Shown here: positions 17,208-25,541 of the stretch, piece by piece | Position numbering within the stretch: position 1 is the stretch's first letter | How the letters are laid out: every line of letters starts with the position of its first letter | From: Luteirhabdus pelagi | GTDB lineage: Bacteria; Bacteroidota; Bacteroidia; Flavobacteriales; Flavobacteriaceae | Length of the DNA: 64,000 nt | NCBI RefSeq assembly: GCF_016827595.1 | Contig: NZ_JAECMS010000001.1 | Coordinates: 857,655-921,654, forward strand | Direction: 5' to 3' | The notes under the pieces: generated by a model | What the model was told of the DNA's origin: nothing | The model's database searches: none | Seen by the model: only the letters and a program-made list of their open reading frames with translations | Made by a program: the position numbers and the translations under genes

Positions 17208-17972
17208 ATGACCAACCATCTACACGAAGAAGGGAAATTCAAATACTTGAAATTGGGGGAAGGAACCCCGATAGTTGTGCTACACGGTCTGATGGGTGGA
17301 CTGAGCAATTTCGACGGTGTATCGAATTATTTTCCCAATAAAGGCTATCAGATTCTTATTCCTGAACTTCCTATCTACACCATGCCTTTGCTGAAGACTA
17401 ATGTGAAACGCTTTGCAGATTACGTTTCGGAATTTATCGATCATATGGATTTTGACAAGGCGATTTTACTGGGTAATTCGCTTGGTGGTCATATCGGCTT
17501 ATTATGTACAAAATTATATCCTGAAAAGGTAAAAGGCTTGGTCATTACCGGTAGTTCTGGTCTGTATGAAAGTGCTATGGGCGAAAGCTATCCAAAACGT
17601 GGCGATCGGGAATATATTCGGAAGAAAGCAGAAAATGTTTTTTACGACCCGAAAGTGGCGACCAAGGAAATTGTAGATGATGTATATGAAACGGTAAATG
17701 ACCGTAACAAACTGATACGAACGTTGGCCATTGCGAAAAGCGCTATTCGTCATAATATGGCGAAGGATTTACCCAACATGACGAAACCTACCTGCATTAT
17801 TTGGGGAAAACAGGACAATGTAACGCCTCCTAATGTAGCAGAGGAATTCCACGAATTACTTCCTGATTCTAATCTTTATTGGATCGATAAATGCGGGCAT
17901 GCCGCGATGATGGAACATCCCGATACCTTTAATGAAATTCTTCATAAGTGGCTACAGGAGCGAGAGCTTTAA
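17208..17972 (+). CDS. Alpha/beta-fold hydrolase
   Basis: A 254-residue single-domain alpha/beta hydrolase. VLHGLMGGLSNF holds the oxyanion-hole HG, the nucleophile elbow is GNSLGG, the acid is probably the Asp of KQDNVTPP, and the catalytic His is in KCGHAAMMEHP near the end. I use the ATG at 17208 (MTNHLHEEGKFKYL); an upstream TTG would add 6 residues lying within the expected transcription start. No signal peptide is seen, so it is probably cytoplasmic. Substrate unknown; it is transcribed divergently from mraZ, a placement also seen in other Flavobacteriia. Confidence 0.9.
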   Translation: MTNHLHEEGKFKYLKLGEGTPIVVLHGLMGGLSNFDGVSNYFPNKGYQILIPELPIYTMPLLKTNVKRFADYVSEFIDHMDFDKAILLGNSLGGHIGLLCTKLYPEKVKGLVITGSSGLYESAMGESYPKRGDREYIRKKAENVFYDPKVATKEIVDDVYETVNDRNKLIRTLAIAKSAIRHNMAKDLPNMTKPTCIIWGKQDNVTPPNVAEEFHELLPDSNLYWIDKCGHAAMMEHPDTFNEILHKWLQEREL

Positions 17973-18021
17973 GCCGCAACACAAAGTTTTCTAGTTTTTT
18001 TATAGAATATTTTTTAGCGAT

Positions 18022-18182
18022 GGCGGAACTAGTCCGCCATGGCATACGGACAAAACGGTGGCGGAATTGATGCCGAATCAAGCCTGCCTGCCCTGTCTGC
18101 CGACAGGCAGGCGTCAGGCAGGTTCGGCATGGAAAGGTTTGGCATGGAAAGGGAACAAAACGGTTGGCGGAACGGGTCCGCC
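18022..18182. repeat. Repeat cluster downstream of mpl, with inserted CCTGCC element
   Basis: Contains the hairpin GGCGGAACTAGTCCGCC (18022-18038), its variant GGCGGAACGGGTCCGCC (18166-18182), and between them the unit TGCCGAATCAAG...TTCGGCATGGAAAGG. That unit is split at 18082/18123 by a 40-bp element. The 27-bp stretch 18018-18044 is repeated exactly at 19801-19827 on the other side of mpl. Confidence 0.9.
18083..18122. mobile_element. 40-bp CCTGCCTG...CAGGCAGG palindromic element (filled site)
   Basis: The element begins CCTGCCTG and ends CAGGCAGG, with an inner hairpin CCTGTCTGCCGACAGG. It splits the repeat TGCCGAATCAAG/TTCGGCATGG, which exists uninterrupted at 19637-19658, so its borders are defined to the base and no target duplication is seen. 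The same terminal bases bound the 20-bp palindromes at 277-296 and 590-609. Confidence 0.75.
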
Positions 18183-18205
18183 AAGGCTTGGATTAGTAGA
18201 TGTTT

Positions 18206-19558
18206 TTATAAGTATTTCTTCACCTCGTCGAAATCGAGTCCGCCGTAGTTACCACTGCTCATCAATAGCAAGGCGGTATCGCGAAAATCGTGATTGTAGA
18301 GGAAGGTCTTGAAATCGCTTGGATTGGTAAACACCTCGAGATCTTCCCGTTGGAAAGCGTCAAGAATTTGATGGCGCTTGATTTCCTCTAACCCTTTAAT
18401 CATAACCGCATGTGGCGAATAGAACACGATGGCCTGATCGGCTGCATCCAATGCGCCTTGATATTGCTCGAGAAATTCTGGGTTTAGGCTACTATAGGTA
18501 TGCAATTCCAAACAGGCCAATATCTTTTTTTGTGGATATTGGTTTTTCATCGCTTGTGTGGTGGCTTTTACTTTGCTTGGAGAGTGCGCGTAGTCCTTAT
18601 AGGCAACGGCCGTATCGGTTTCGGCAATTTTTTCCAATCGTTTGCTTGCTCCCTTAAAGGTCGCGATCGCCTCGTAGAAATCGTCGGCATCGACACCCAT
18701 CAGTTGACAGATCCATCGAGCGCCTTCGAGATTGTTTAGGTTATGTTTTCCAAAAATTTCGATCGGCATAGGGCCTTCTGGAGTCTGGAGTAAGGTTTCG
18801 CCATCCTCTACGCGATATTTGGGTGTTCGGTAGGGATATTTTTTGATAGTATTAGTGGTTTCAGACACTACTTTTTGAACGGTTTCGTCTTCTTCGTTAT
18901 ATACGATAACACCACCTTCGGTGATTTCATTTAGAAAGATCTCGAATTGCTCGACATATCCCTCAAAGGTTGGAAATACATTGATATGGTCCCAAGCAAT
19001 TCCGCTTAACAAGGCGATGTTGGGCTTATAAAGATGGAATTTTGGTCTACGGTCGATGGGCGAAGAAAGATACTCATCGCCTTCCAATACAATAAAATCG
19101 TTTTCTTCGGTGAGGTGCACCATGGTTTCGAAGCCTTCGAGTTGGGCGCCGACCATATAATCGACTTCCTTTTCATGATAGTTCATAACGTGAAGGATCA
19201 TGGAGGTGATGGTGGTCTTGCCGTGGCTGCCACCAATAACGACTCGGGTTTTATTCTTGGATTGTTGATAAAGAAATTCTGGATAACTATAGATCGTTAC
19301 TCCCAATTCTTTTGCCCTCGCGAGTTCTGGATTATCGGGTTTCGCGTGCATACCCAAGATTACCGCATCGAGGTCGGAGGTGATTTTTTCAGGGAACCAG
19401 CCGTACTCGTTAGGCAACAAGCCCTTTTTTCTAAGGCGTGATTTGGAGGGATCGAAGATTTCATCGTCGCTACCCGTAACGTTATATCCTTTTTCATGTA
19501 GTGCGAGGGCGAGGTTGTGCATGGCAGAGCCGCCGATGGCGATAAAATGGACGCGCAT
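18206..19558 (-). CDS. mpl: UDP-MurNAc:L-Ala-gamma-D-Glu-meso-DAP ligase Mpl
   Basis: Murein-recycling ligase that joins a recovered tripeptide to UDP-MurNAc. MRVHFIAIGGSAMHNLALAL begins a MurC-like Rossmann domain, the P-loop is VIGGSHGKTTITSMIL near residue 110, and DYAHSPSKVKAT and LELHTYSSLNPEFL are Mpl-type signatures that separate it from MurC (HHPTEI). 450 residues is normal. It stands apart from the dcw operon, bounded on both sides by clusters of the same short repeats, with its own promoter presumably in 19559-19600. Confidence 0.95.
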   Translation of the reverse strand: MRVHFIAIGGSAMHNLALALHEKGYNVTGSDDEIFDPSKSRLRKKGLLPNEYGWFPEKITSDLDAVILGMHAKPDNPELARAKELGVTIYSYPEFLYQQSKNKTRVVIGGSHGKTTITSMILHVMNYHEKEVDYMVGAQLEGFETMVHLTEENDFIVLEGDEYLSSPIDRRPKFHLYKPNIALLSGIAWDHINVFPTFEGYVEQFEIFLNEITEGGVIVYNEEDETVQKVVSETTNTIKKYPYRTPKYRVEDGETLLQTPEGPMPIEIFGKHNLNNLEGARWICQLMGVDADDFYEAIATFKGASKRLEKIAETDTAVAYKDYAHSPSKVKATTQAMKNQYPQKKILACLELHTYSSLNPEFLEQYQGALDAADQAIVFYSPHAVMIKGLEEIKRHQILDAFQREDLEVFTNPSDFKTFLYNHDFRDTALLLMSSGNYGGLDFDEVKKYL

Positions 19559-19901
19559 AAGTAGTGTTTTAGTGTAAAGGTATTAAACATCCCCCTAAAT
19601 CCACCTTCAAAGGGGGACTTTTGGGTGGTGAATGGATGCCGAATCAAGTTCGGCATGGAAAGGTTCGGCATGGAAAGGTTCGGCATGACATTCCCGCAAT
19701 AGCGATAGAGGTAAGCTAGCTAGCGCGATGCGCTACTACAGCCGATAGCGCGGCCCGACGGAGGAGGGATTGCTATTATAATATAGATAAAGGGTGAACA
19801 CGATGGCGGAACTAGTCCGCCATGGCAAACGGACAATACAGTGGTGGAACAGGTCCGCTATGGCCTGGCATTGAAACGACAGCGGAACAAGTCCGCTGTG
19901 A
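19559..19901. repeat. 343-bp non-coding region: several short palindromic repeats
   Basis: No gene seen. It holds an inverted repeat CCCCCT...AGGGGG (19591-19616); the TGCCGAATCAAGTTCGGCA hairpin (19637-19655), the uninterrupted form of the site at 18071, with GGAAAGGTTCGGCAT units following to 19688; and three GGCGGAAC...GTCCGCC hairpins (19805-19821, 19843-19859, 19881-19897). It separates mpl from the TPR gene. Confidence 0.85.
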
Positions 19902-20855
19902 CTATAAGGAGAGGATTTCCTCTTTTTCGTCTTGGGCCTCGTCGAAATCGGGTCTAGATGCAAGGGCTTTATCGATCCATTGCAGGGCTTTTTGTTTGTT
20001 GCCGATATTTTTGTAGATCTGCGCAAGGCGGTAGTAGGCCCAGTCCTTTGGCACGCCGTCGCGGATGGTATAGTTTTCAATGTAGGCAAGCAAGGCAGCA
20101 ATACCTTTTTCGGCATTGAGCTTGTATTGGGCTACAATTTTTCCGATTTGATAGTTTAGTCGGTTGCGTTTGTGCTTCTGCAAGGATTCGGAGGTTGTTG
20201 CTAAGGCATCTTCCCCTCGGTTTTGTTTTTCATATAGATCGGAAAGTTTTTCGTAGGTGTGGGGCGAGCCACCAACTTTAATCGCTTGTTTGTAATAGCG
20301 TTCTGCATCTTCTTCACGGTCGTTATATTCTGCGATATAGCCTTTGGCCAAGTAGCCATCGACGGCAGATATTTTTTGGAGTTGGGCAGCATATTTTTCG
20401 GCTTTGCGTTCACTTCCGCCGAAGATACCCGGGAGTTGCATATAGAATTCGACAAGTGCCCAGCGCGCATCGATGTGGTTAGGGTCTAATTCGGCTGCTT
20501 TTTCGAAGTGGAATTTAATATCGTCGATAATGGTAATGGCTGCCAACTTATTTTCTAGGGCTTTCATTCCCAGCACCCCTCCTACCTTAAAATGATAGTT
20601 TGCATTATTGGGACGTTGCTCGACCAATGGCTCGTAATACTCCAACGCTTCGTCCCAATTTTTTGCGTAGCCTTCAATATCGCCGAGATATTCACGGGTT
20701 TTATCGCTGGTAGGATTTTCAGATAGATATTCTTGGAACAAGAGTTTCGCTTTGGAAAATTGTTCTTTTTTAAAGAAAGCTTCCCCCTTGTCGAAAGCGG
20801 TTTGCGCATTCACTAAAAAAGGTAAGACCAATAATATGGAAAAAAGTTTATTCAT
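19902..20855 (-). CDS. Secreted/periplasmic TPR-repeat protein
   Basis: I start at the internal ATG MNKLFSILLVLPFLVNAQ because this is a clear signal peptide; the frame has another ATG 6 codons upstream. The mature protein of about 300 residues is built of TPR-like helical pairs: AFDKGEAFFKKEQFSKAKLLFQEYL, WDEALEYYEPLVEQRPNN, DAERYYKQAIKVGGSPHTYEKLSDLY and a final QKALQWIDKALASRPDFDEAQ. Function unknown; such repeats mediate protein contacts. It overlaps the end of the upstream DUF4136 gene by 8 bp, so the three genes 19902-21886 form one operon. Confidence 0.8.
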   Translation of the reverse strand: MNKLFSILLVLPFLVNAQTAFDKGEAFFKKEQFSKAKLLFQEYLSENPTSDKTREYLGDIEGYAKNWDEALEYYEPLVEQRPNNANYHFKVGGVLGMKALENKLAAITIIDDIKFHFEKAAELDPNHIDARWALVEFYMQLPGIFGGSERKAEKYAAQLQKISAVDGYLAKGYIAEYNDREEDAERYYKQAIKVGGSPHTYEKLSDLYEKQNRGEDALATTSESLQKHKRNRLNYQIGKIVAQYKLNAEKGIAALLAYIENYTIRDGVPKDWAYYRLAQIYKNIGNKQKALQWIDKALASRPDFDEAQDEKEEILSL

Positions 20856-21366
20856 TGTTTTCAAGTTCTTCATTTTTCACTTCGAGGACAAAATTCTGAA
20901 GCGCTTCTGTTATTTTTCCCACATAGTATTGGTGGACTTCTCCTTCCGATAGTGTATCCTGTAGTGTGCCTTCAATAGTAGCGGTCCATGCCAGTTCATC
21001 ATTTTCAACATCTACAACATCAAGATATAAGAGTTGGTCGACAGCAACGGTTTTTAACGTAATAGAATCGCTTTGACGTGGAATACTATCGTTGTAGATC
21101 GGCACATACATCGTATTTTCCTCAGCGAAGAAATTTACGTAGAAATCTGGGGATTCGGATTTCTGAAAATCGGCCTTATATAATTCAAGGTCGATGATTT
21201 GCATGATACGCTTCGTTTCATCCTCGGGTAAATTGGTATCGAGCACTGGGTAAAAGTTATAGGTTGAAAATCCGCTAACGTCGCTATTCACTTCGTAGTA
21301 AATAGAAGTAGGAGCAAAGCATGAGGAGGCAGTAACCAATAAAAACAGTCCGATGAAATATTTCAT
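20848..21366 (-). CDS. DUF4136 family lipoprotein
   Basis: A 172-residue lipoprotein: signal sequence MKYFIGLFLLVTASSCFAP with the lipobox Cys at residue 16. The pattern YEVNSDVSGFSTYNFYP, followed by KRIMQIIDLELYKADFQKSESPDFYVNFFA, matches DUF4136. Function unknown. It is a paralogue of the next gene upstream (21371-21886), 4 bp away, sharing the order of these motifs but lacking its Gly-rich segment. Confidence 0.85.
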   Translation of the reverse strand: MKYFIGLFLLVTASSCFAPTSIYYEVNSDVSGFSTYNFYPVLDTNLPEDETKRIMQIIDLELYKADFQKSESPDFYVNFFAEENTMYVPIYNDSIPRQSDSITLKTVAVDQLLYLDVVDVENDELAWTATIEGTLQDTLSEGEVHQYYVGKITEALQNFVLEVKNEELENNE

Positions 21367-21370
21367 TTCC

Positions 21371-21886
21371 TTATTGTTTGGGAGGGTACTTTTTGAAGAT
21401 TTTAGCTAGCATTTTATTGTAAAACGTTTGTTTTCGCTCTGGAGTACTTTTCTCTGGATAGTCGTCTTCACCAATCGCTTGCCAGATTAGCGCATCGTTT
21501 GAAACATCTATAAAATCGATAGTAAGTTGTTGTTCAATTTTTCGTCCGCCAATAGGAATTCCTCCGCCGACTCCAACCCCTACGTTACCACTGCCGCTTC
21601 CGACGCCTATACCAATGGTATTGCGGCTACCAAGTTGCTCGGAAGCATAGAAATTAACATAAAGATCGGGCGTTTCAGATTTTTGCAACCCTTTTACTTG
21701 CAACACACTATCGGTTGCTCGCATGATTCGTTTTTCATCTAAAGCGTTTAGGCCCGAGTCCACGGTGGGATAAAAATTATAGGTGGTGTATGACGAAAAA
21801 TCGGCTTCTGGCTCATAATCCAAGGTTACCGCCGGACCACAAGATGTTAGCATTAATATAAATAAGACGAGTATTGATACTCTCAT
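21371..21886 (-). CDS. DUF4136 family lipoprotein (paralogue with Gly-rich loop)
   Basis: A 171-residue lipoprotein: signal MRVSILVLFILMLTSCGP with lipobox Cys at residue 16. It contains DFSSYTTYNFYPTVDSGLN, KRIMRATDSVLQVKGLQKSETPDLYVNFYA and a Gly/Val-rich GVGSGSGNVGVGVGGGIPIGG stretch typical of this family, then ALIWQAIGEDDYPEKSTPER. Role unknown. Likely first gene of the operon with the second DUF4136 protein and the TPR protein. Confidence 0.87.
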   Translation of the reverse strand: MRVSILVLFILMLTSCGPAVTLDYEPEADFSSYTTYNFYPTVDSGLNALDEKRIMRATDSVLQVKGLQKSETPDLYVNFYASEQLGSRNTIGIGVGSGSGNVGVGVGGGIPIGGRKIEQQLTIDFIDVSNDALIWQAIGEDDYPEKSTPERKQTFYNKMLAKIFKKYPPKQ

Positions 21887-21944
21887 AGCGCAAGTTTTGC
21901 TTCTAATCTAAGCAAAAAGTAGACCATGAATTCGTAAGCATTCG

Positions 21945-22961
21945 TTAAATTTCTTCTTGCTGCTTATTCAACATCTCCCAAAGCTTATCCTTTAGCTCGA
22001 CCAAGCCTTGCTGGGCGACAGACGAAATAAACATATAGGGAATCTCCTTAAAATCCTCATCCAATTGCTGCTTCATTTCAGCTTTAAGCTCTTCGTCCAA
22101 CATATCACTTTTACTGATGGCGACCAATCGCTCCTTATCCAAAAGTTCAGGGTTATAGCGACGTAGTTCATCCAATAAAATGTCATACTGCTTTCGGATA
22201 TCATCGGCATCGGCTGGAATAAGGAAAAGCAAGGTAGAGTTTCGCTCGATATGCCGTAAGAAGTAATGCCCAAGCCCTTTTCCTTCCGCAGCACCTTCTA
22301 TAATTCCTGGAATGTCAGCCATTACAAAGGTATTGACTTCTCGATGGGTGACGATTCCCAAATTAGGCTTTAAAGTTGTGAATTCATAATTGGCAATTTT
22401 GGGCTTGGCAGCAGTAACTACAGAAAGCAAGGTGCTTTTTCCTGCGTTTGGGAAACCGACGAGGCCAACATCGGCCAAGACTTTTAGTTCGATCGTTAAA
22501 TTGGCCTCCTCACCTTCCAGTCCAGGTTGTGCATAGCGTGGTGTCTGACGTGTAGCACTTTTAAAATGCGCATTTCCCTTTCCACCTTTTCCACCTTCGG
22601 CAACGATGCGCTCCTCACCGTCTTCGGTCATTTCAAAGAGTTTTTTATCGGTATCGGTGTTTTTCACCACTGTTCCCAAAGGAACTTCAATAATAATATC
22701 CTCACCATCGGCTCCCGTACTGGTCTGCTTACCGCCGCTACCTCCGTGTCCGGCACGAAAGTGACGCTTAAACTTTAGGTGGTAGAGGGTCCACATATTC
22801 TTGTTCGCCTTGATAATTATATGGCCTCCACGTCCGCCATCACCTCCATCGGGACCGCCTTTAGGAACGAATTTCTCTCGCCGAAGGTGCGTACTCCCCT
22901 TCCCTCCTTTTCCGGAAGTTACATGGATTTTTACGTAGTCAACAAAATTGCCTTCGGTCAT
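21945..22961 (-). CDS. obgE: Obg family GTPase ObgE/CgtA
   Basis: Ribosome-associated GTPase involved in 50S maturation. Residues 1-157 form the Gly-rich Obg fold ([28 protein letters not shown]). The G domain follows: G1 [12 protein letters not shown]2-G3 with [17 protein letters not shown], and G4 as ISKSD. At 338 residues it lacks the C-terminal extension of some Obg proteins. It lies 52 bp from adk in the same direction and is probably co-transcribed with it. Confidence 0.97.
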   Translation of the reverse strand: MTEGNFVDYVKIHVTSGKGGKGSTHLRREKFVPKGGPDGGDGGRGGHIIIKANKNMWTLYHLKFKRHFRAGHGGSGGKQTSTGADGEDIIIEVPLGTVVKNTDTDKKLFEMTEDGEERIVAEGGKGGKGNAHFKSATRQTPRYAQPGLEGEEANLTIELKVLADVGLVGFPNAGKSTLLSVVTAAKPKIANYEFTTLKPNLGIVTHREVNTFVMADIPGIIEGAAEGKGLGHYFLRHIERNSTLLFLIPADADDIRKQYDILLDELRRYNPELLDKERLVAISKSDMLDEELKAEMKQQLDEDFKEIPYMFISSVAQQGLVELKDKLWEMLNKQQEEI

Positions 22962-23013
22962 AAAAATTTAAAATGTAAAAATTAAAATAAAAAAAGTCTA
23001 AACTCTGGATACC

Positions 23014-23589
23014 TTATTTTAGGTTGTCGATAACAGAACTAAGGCGTTCGGTGATTTCTTCAATACTTCCTACACCATCCACGCCATAATAGCGATCTTC
23101 TTTTTGATAGTATTCTTTTAGAATATCGGTTTTGCGATAATATTCTGCGATGCGTTCGCGGATAACATCCTCATTCGCATCATCGGCACGACCACTTGTC
23201 TTTCCACGCTCCAACAAACGCTTCACCAAGACTTCGTCCGGCACTTCCAGCGCGATCATACCATTGATTTCACTTTCTGTTTCGTCCATCAACTTTGCCA
23301 AGGCCTCGGCCTGTGCTGCTGTTCTTGGGAATCCGTCGAAAATAAAACCGTTTACATCTGGATTTTTCTCCACCTCAGCTTTCAACATGTCGATGGTTAC
23401 ATTATCGGGTACCAAATGGCCTTTATCCATATAGCTTTTCGCCAGGGTTCCCAATTCAGTTTCATTTTTAATATTATATCGAAATACGTCACCAGTCGAG
23501 ATATGTACCAGATTATATTTTTCCTTTAAAATATCGGCTTGTGTCCCTTTCCCGGCTCCGGGAGGACCAAATAGTACGATGTTTGTCAT
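23014..23589 (-). CDS. adk: Adenylate kinase
   Basis: Cytoplasmic phosphotransferase (2 ADP to ATP + AMP). MTNIVLFGPPGAGKGTQA is the classical N-terminus and P-loop. IFDGFPRTAAQAEAL is the NMP-binding signature, and RGKTSGRADDANEDVIRERI is a short LID, so this is the short-type enzyme of 191 residues. I chose the ATG at 23587-23589; the frame continues 29 codons upstream through the promoter. Confidence 0.97.
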   Translation of the reverse strand: MTNIVLFGPPGAGKGTQADILKEKYNLVHISTGDVFRYNIKNETELGTLAKSYMDKGHLVPDNVTIDMLKAEVEKNPDVNGFIFDGFPRTAAQAEALAKLMDETESEINGMIALEVPDEVLVKRLLERGKTSGRADDANEDVIRERIAEYYRKTDILKEYYQKEDRYYGVDGVGSIEEITERLSSVIDNLK

Positions 23590-23643
23590 CTTTCTATGTT
23601 TTGTTGAAAATAGCTGTGTTAGAAATCGCCACATGGCAAAACG

Positions 23644-23651
23644 CAAAGATA
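23644..23651 (-). promoter_or_regulatory. -7 promoter box for adk
   Basis: TATCTTTG on the minus strand (TAnnTTTG), 54 bp upstream of the chosen adk start. It lies back to back with the purK promoter at 23741. Confidence 0.6.
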
Positions 23652-23740
23652 AAGATAATGCAGTGGAATTTACCATAGTTAGGTTGTGAAGTTTACAGTC
23701 GATTTTTAGCCCTTCGGAAGCAATCCTTTTCCCCTTTTCT

Positions 23741-23748
23741 TATCTTTG
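23741..23748 (+). promoter_or_regulatory. -7 promoter box for purK, unusually close to the ATG
   Basis: TATCTTTG ends 5 bp before the purK ATG at 23754. With a start site 4-7 bases after the box, the mRNA would be leaderless or nearly so. Confidence 0.55.
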
Positions 23749-23753
23749 CTGCC

Positions 23754-24908
23754 ATGAACTATTTCTCTTCTTCCTTTACGCTCGGCATCCTTGGCGGTGG
23801 TCAACTCGGCAAGATGATGCTCTACGAAACAAGAAAGTACGATATTACCACCCATGTGCTCGATCCCAGTGCCGAAGCGCCCTGCCGAATTGCCTGCGAT
23901 AGGTTTCAGCAAGGCGACTTGATGGATTATGATACCGTTTATAAATTTGGTCAAAAGGTAGACGTGCTAACGTTTGAAATTGAAGGCGTAAACGTCGATG
24001 CGCTCGAACAATTGGAAAAGGAAGGGAAAACCGTGTATCCGTCTTCAAATACCTTACGGAATATTCAGGATAAGGGGGTTCAGAAACAATTTTATAAGGA
24101 ACACAAACTTCCGACGGCACCTTTTAAGCGCTATAAGGATAAATATGAGTTGAATGAAGCCGTCGTTCGCAAAGAATTAAACTATCCCTTTGTATGGAAA
24201 AGCTGTACGGGTGGTTACGATGGAAAAGGTGTCAGCATTATTCGCGATGCAGAGGATTTGATTCCGCTTTCGGAAGGTTCCTGTATTGCAGAAAAATTGA
24301 TTCCATTCAAAAATGAATTGGCAGTTATTGTGGCGCGAAACCCTTCCGGGGAAGTAACGACCTATCCTGTTGTTGAAATGGAGTTCCATCCGGAAGCCAA
24401 TCAAGTTGAATATGTTATCTGTCCCGCACGGATTGAAGAGCATGTTGCATCGAAAGCGCGTGAAGTAGCCAAAAACGTTTCTGAAGCATTTGAGCACGTT
24501 GGATTGTTGGCGGTAGAATTGTTTCAAACCGAAGATGACGATATTTTGATTAATGAAGTCGCTCCGCGTCCACATAATAGTGGTCATTATAGTATTGAAG
24601 CCAGCTACACTAATCAATTTGAACAGCATATTCGGGCCATTTTAAATCTTCCTTTGGGCAAAACCGACAGCAAGGTAGGAGGTATTATGGTAAATTTGGT
24701 CGGTGCAGAAGGTCATACTGGAGAGGTAGTGTACGAAAACATCGCAGAAATTATGCGTATGGAAGGTGTTACGCCTCATATCTACGGAAAAAAGCAAACG
24801 CGTCCCTTTCGAAAAATGGGCCATGTAACGATTGTCGACCCAGATATTTCAAAGGCACGGAAAGTAGCTGAAGAGGTGAAGAAATCCATTCGCGTTATCA
24901 GCAAATAG
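23754..24908 (+). CDS. purK: 5-(carboxyamino)imidazole ribonucleotide synthase PurK
   Basis: ATP-grasp enzyme of purine synthesis that carboxylates AIR to N5-CAIR. The N-terminus FTLGILGGGQLGKMMLYE is the nucleotide-binding start of the family. KSCTGGYDGKGVSII is the ATP-grasp loop (about residues 150-164), NEVAPRPHNSGHYSIEA the metal-binding signature (about 264-280). 384 residues is normal. It works directly with purE, 44 bp downstream. Confidence 0.97.
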   Translation: MNYFSSSFTLGILGGGQLGKMMLYETRKYDITTHVLDPSAEAPCRIACDRFQQGDLMDYDTVYKFGQKVDVLTFEIEGVNVDALEQLEKEGKTVYPSSNTLRNIQDKGVQKQFYKEHKLPTAPFKRYKDKYELNEAVVRKELNYPFVWKSCTGGYDGKGVSIIRDAEDLIPLSEGSCIAEKLIPFKNELAVIVARNPSGEVTTYPVVEMEFHPEANQVEYVICPARIEEHVASKAREVAKNVSEAFEHVGLLAVELFQTEDDDILINEVAPRPHNSGHYSIEASYTNQFEQHIRAILNLPLGKTDSKVGGIMVNLVGAEGHTGEVVYENIAEIMRMEGVTPHIYGKKQTRPFRKMGHVTIVDPDISKARKVAEEVKKSIRVISK

Positions 24909-24924
24909 TTCGCGACAAAAGCCC

Positions 24925-24932
24925 TATTTTTG
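24925..24932 (+). promoter_or_regulatory. -7 promoter box for purE
   Basis: TATTTTTG (TAnnTTTG) in the purK-purE gap, 20 bp before the purE ATG; purE may be transcribed separately as well as with purK. Confidence 0.5.
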
Positions 24933-24952
24933 TGTAATAAGTTAGAAAAACT

Positions 24953-25444
24953 ATGAGCAAAGTAGGAATTATCATGGGAAGCACGAGCGACCTTCCCGTC
25001 ATGCAAGAGGCCATCGACATGCTGAAAGGCTTCGACATTGAAGTTGAAGTCGATATTGTATCGGCCCACCGTACTCCTGATAAACTTTTCGACTATGGAA
25101 AAAACGCGCACGAACGTGGTATCAGCGTTATCATTGCTGGTGCTGGTGGCGCTGCCCATCTTCCAGGGATGATCGCTTCGCTTTCACCCCTACCGGTTAT
25201 TGGAGTTCCCGTGAAATCGCGGAACAGCATTGATGGTTGGGATAGTGTATTATCCATTCTTCAAATGCCGGGAGGTGTTCCGGTTGCCACCGTAGCCTTG
25301 GATGGCGCTAAAAATGCGGGTATTCTCGCCGCACAGATCATTGGAGTTGCCGATAACTGTGTTTTGGATAAGATTTTAGCCTATAAAGAAGGGTTGAAGC
25401 AGAAGGTGACTGATGGCGCCGAGGAGGTGCGGAAGAAGTTTTAA
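24953..25444 (+). CDS. purE: N5-CAIR mutase PurE
   Basis: Converts N5-CAIR made by PurK to CAIR. MSKVGIIMGSTSDLPVMQEA is the N-terminal substrate loop with the SDLP motif; SAHRTPDK holds the catalytic-site His, followed by IAGAGGAAHLPGM and GVPVKSR. 163 residues is normal for class I PurE. Ends about 40 bp before a GC-rich palindrome. Confidence 0.97.
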   Translation: MSKVGIIMGSTSDLPVMQEAIDMLKGFDIEVEVDIVSAHRTPDKLFDYGKNAHERGISVIIAGAGGAAHLPGMIASLSPLPVIGVPVKSRNSIDGWDSVLSILQMPGGVPVATVALDGAKNAGILAAQIIGVADNCVLDKILAYKEGLKQKVTDGAEEVRKKF

Positions 25445-25485
25445 ACACTCCAATTAACCAAACAGACTTAAAAATTTAAACTCTT

Positions 25486-25514
25486 CGACTGCCTGCCCGC
25501 CGGCAGGCGGGCGC
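25486..25514. repeat. GC-rich palindrome of the CCTGCC family
   Basis: GCCTGCC (25490-25496) and GGCAGGC (25501-25507) pair, with an overlapping CCCGCC/GGCGGG pairing. It lies between purE and the M3 peptidase and could act as a weak terminator; no T-run follows. Related in sequence to 277-296, 590-609, 18083-18122 and 55467-55486. Confidence 0.7.
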
Positions 25515-25541
25515 TCGACCAGACATAAAAATTTACTAAAC

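Noticed and set aside
18039-18312. Plus-strand frames through the repeat cluster after the hydrolase
   Set aside because: Composed of palindromic repeats and the antisense of the mpl 3' end; no protein-like composition.
19360-19686. Frame beginning MPNLSMPNLSMPNL upstream of mpl
   Set aside because: The repeated MPNLS is the translation of GGTTCGGCATGGAAA-type repeats, and the rest is out of frame within mpl.
25490-25507. Rho-independent terminator after purE
   Set aside because: The GC-rich palindrome has no downstream T-run; it fits the CCTGCC repeat family better, although some termination effect is possible.
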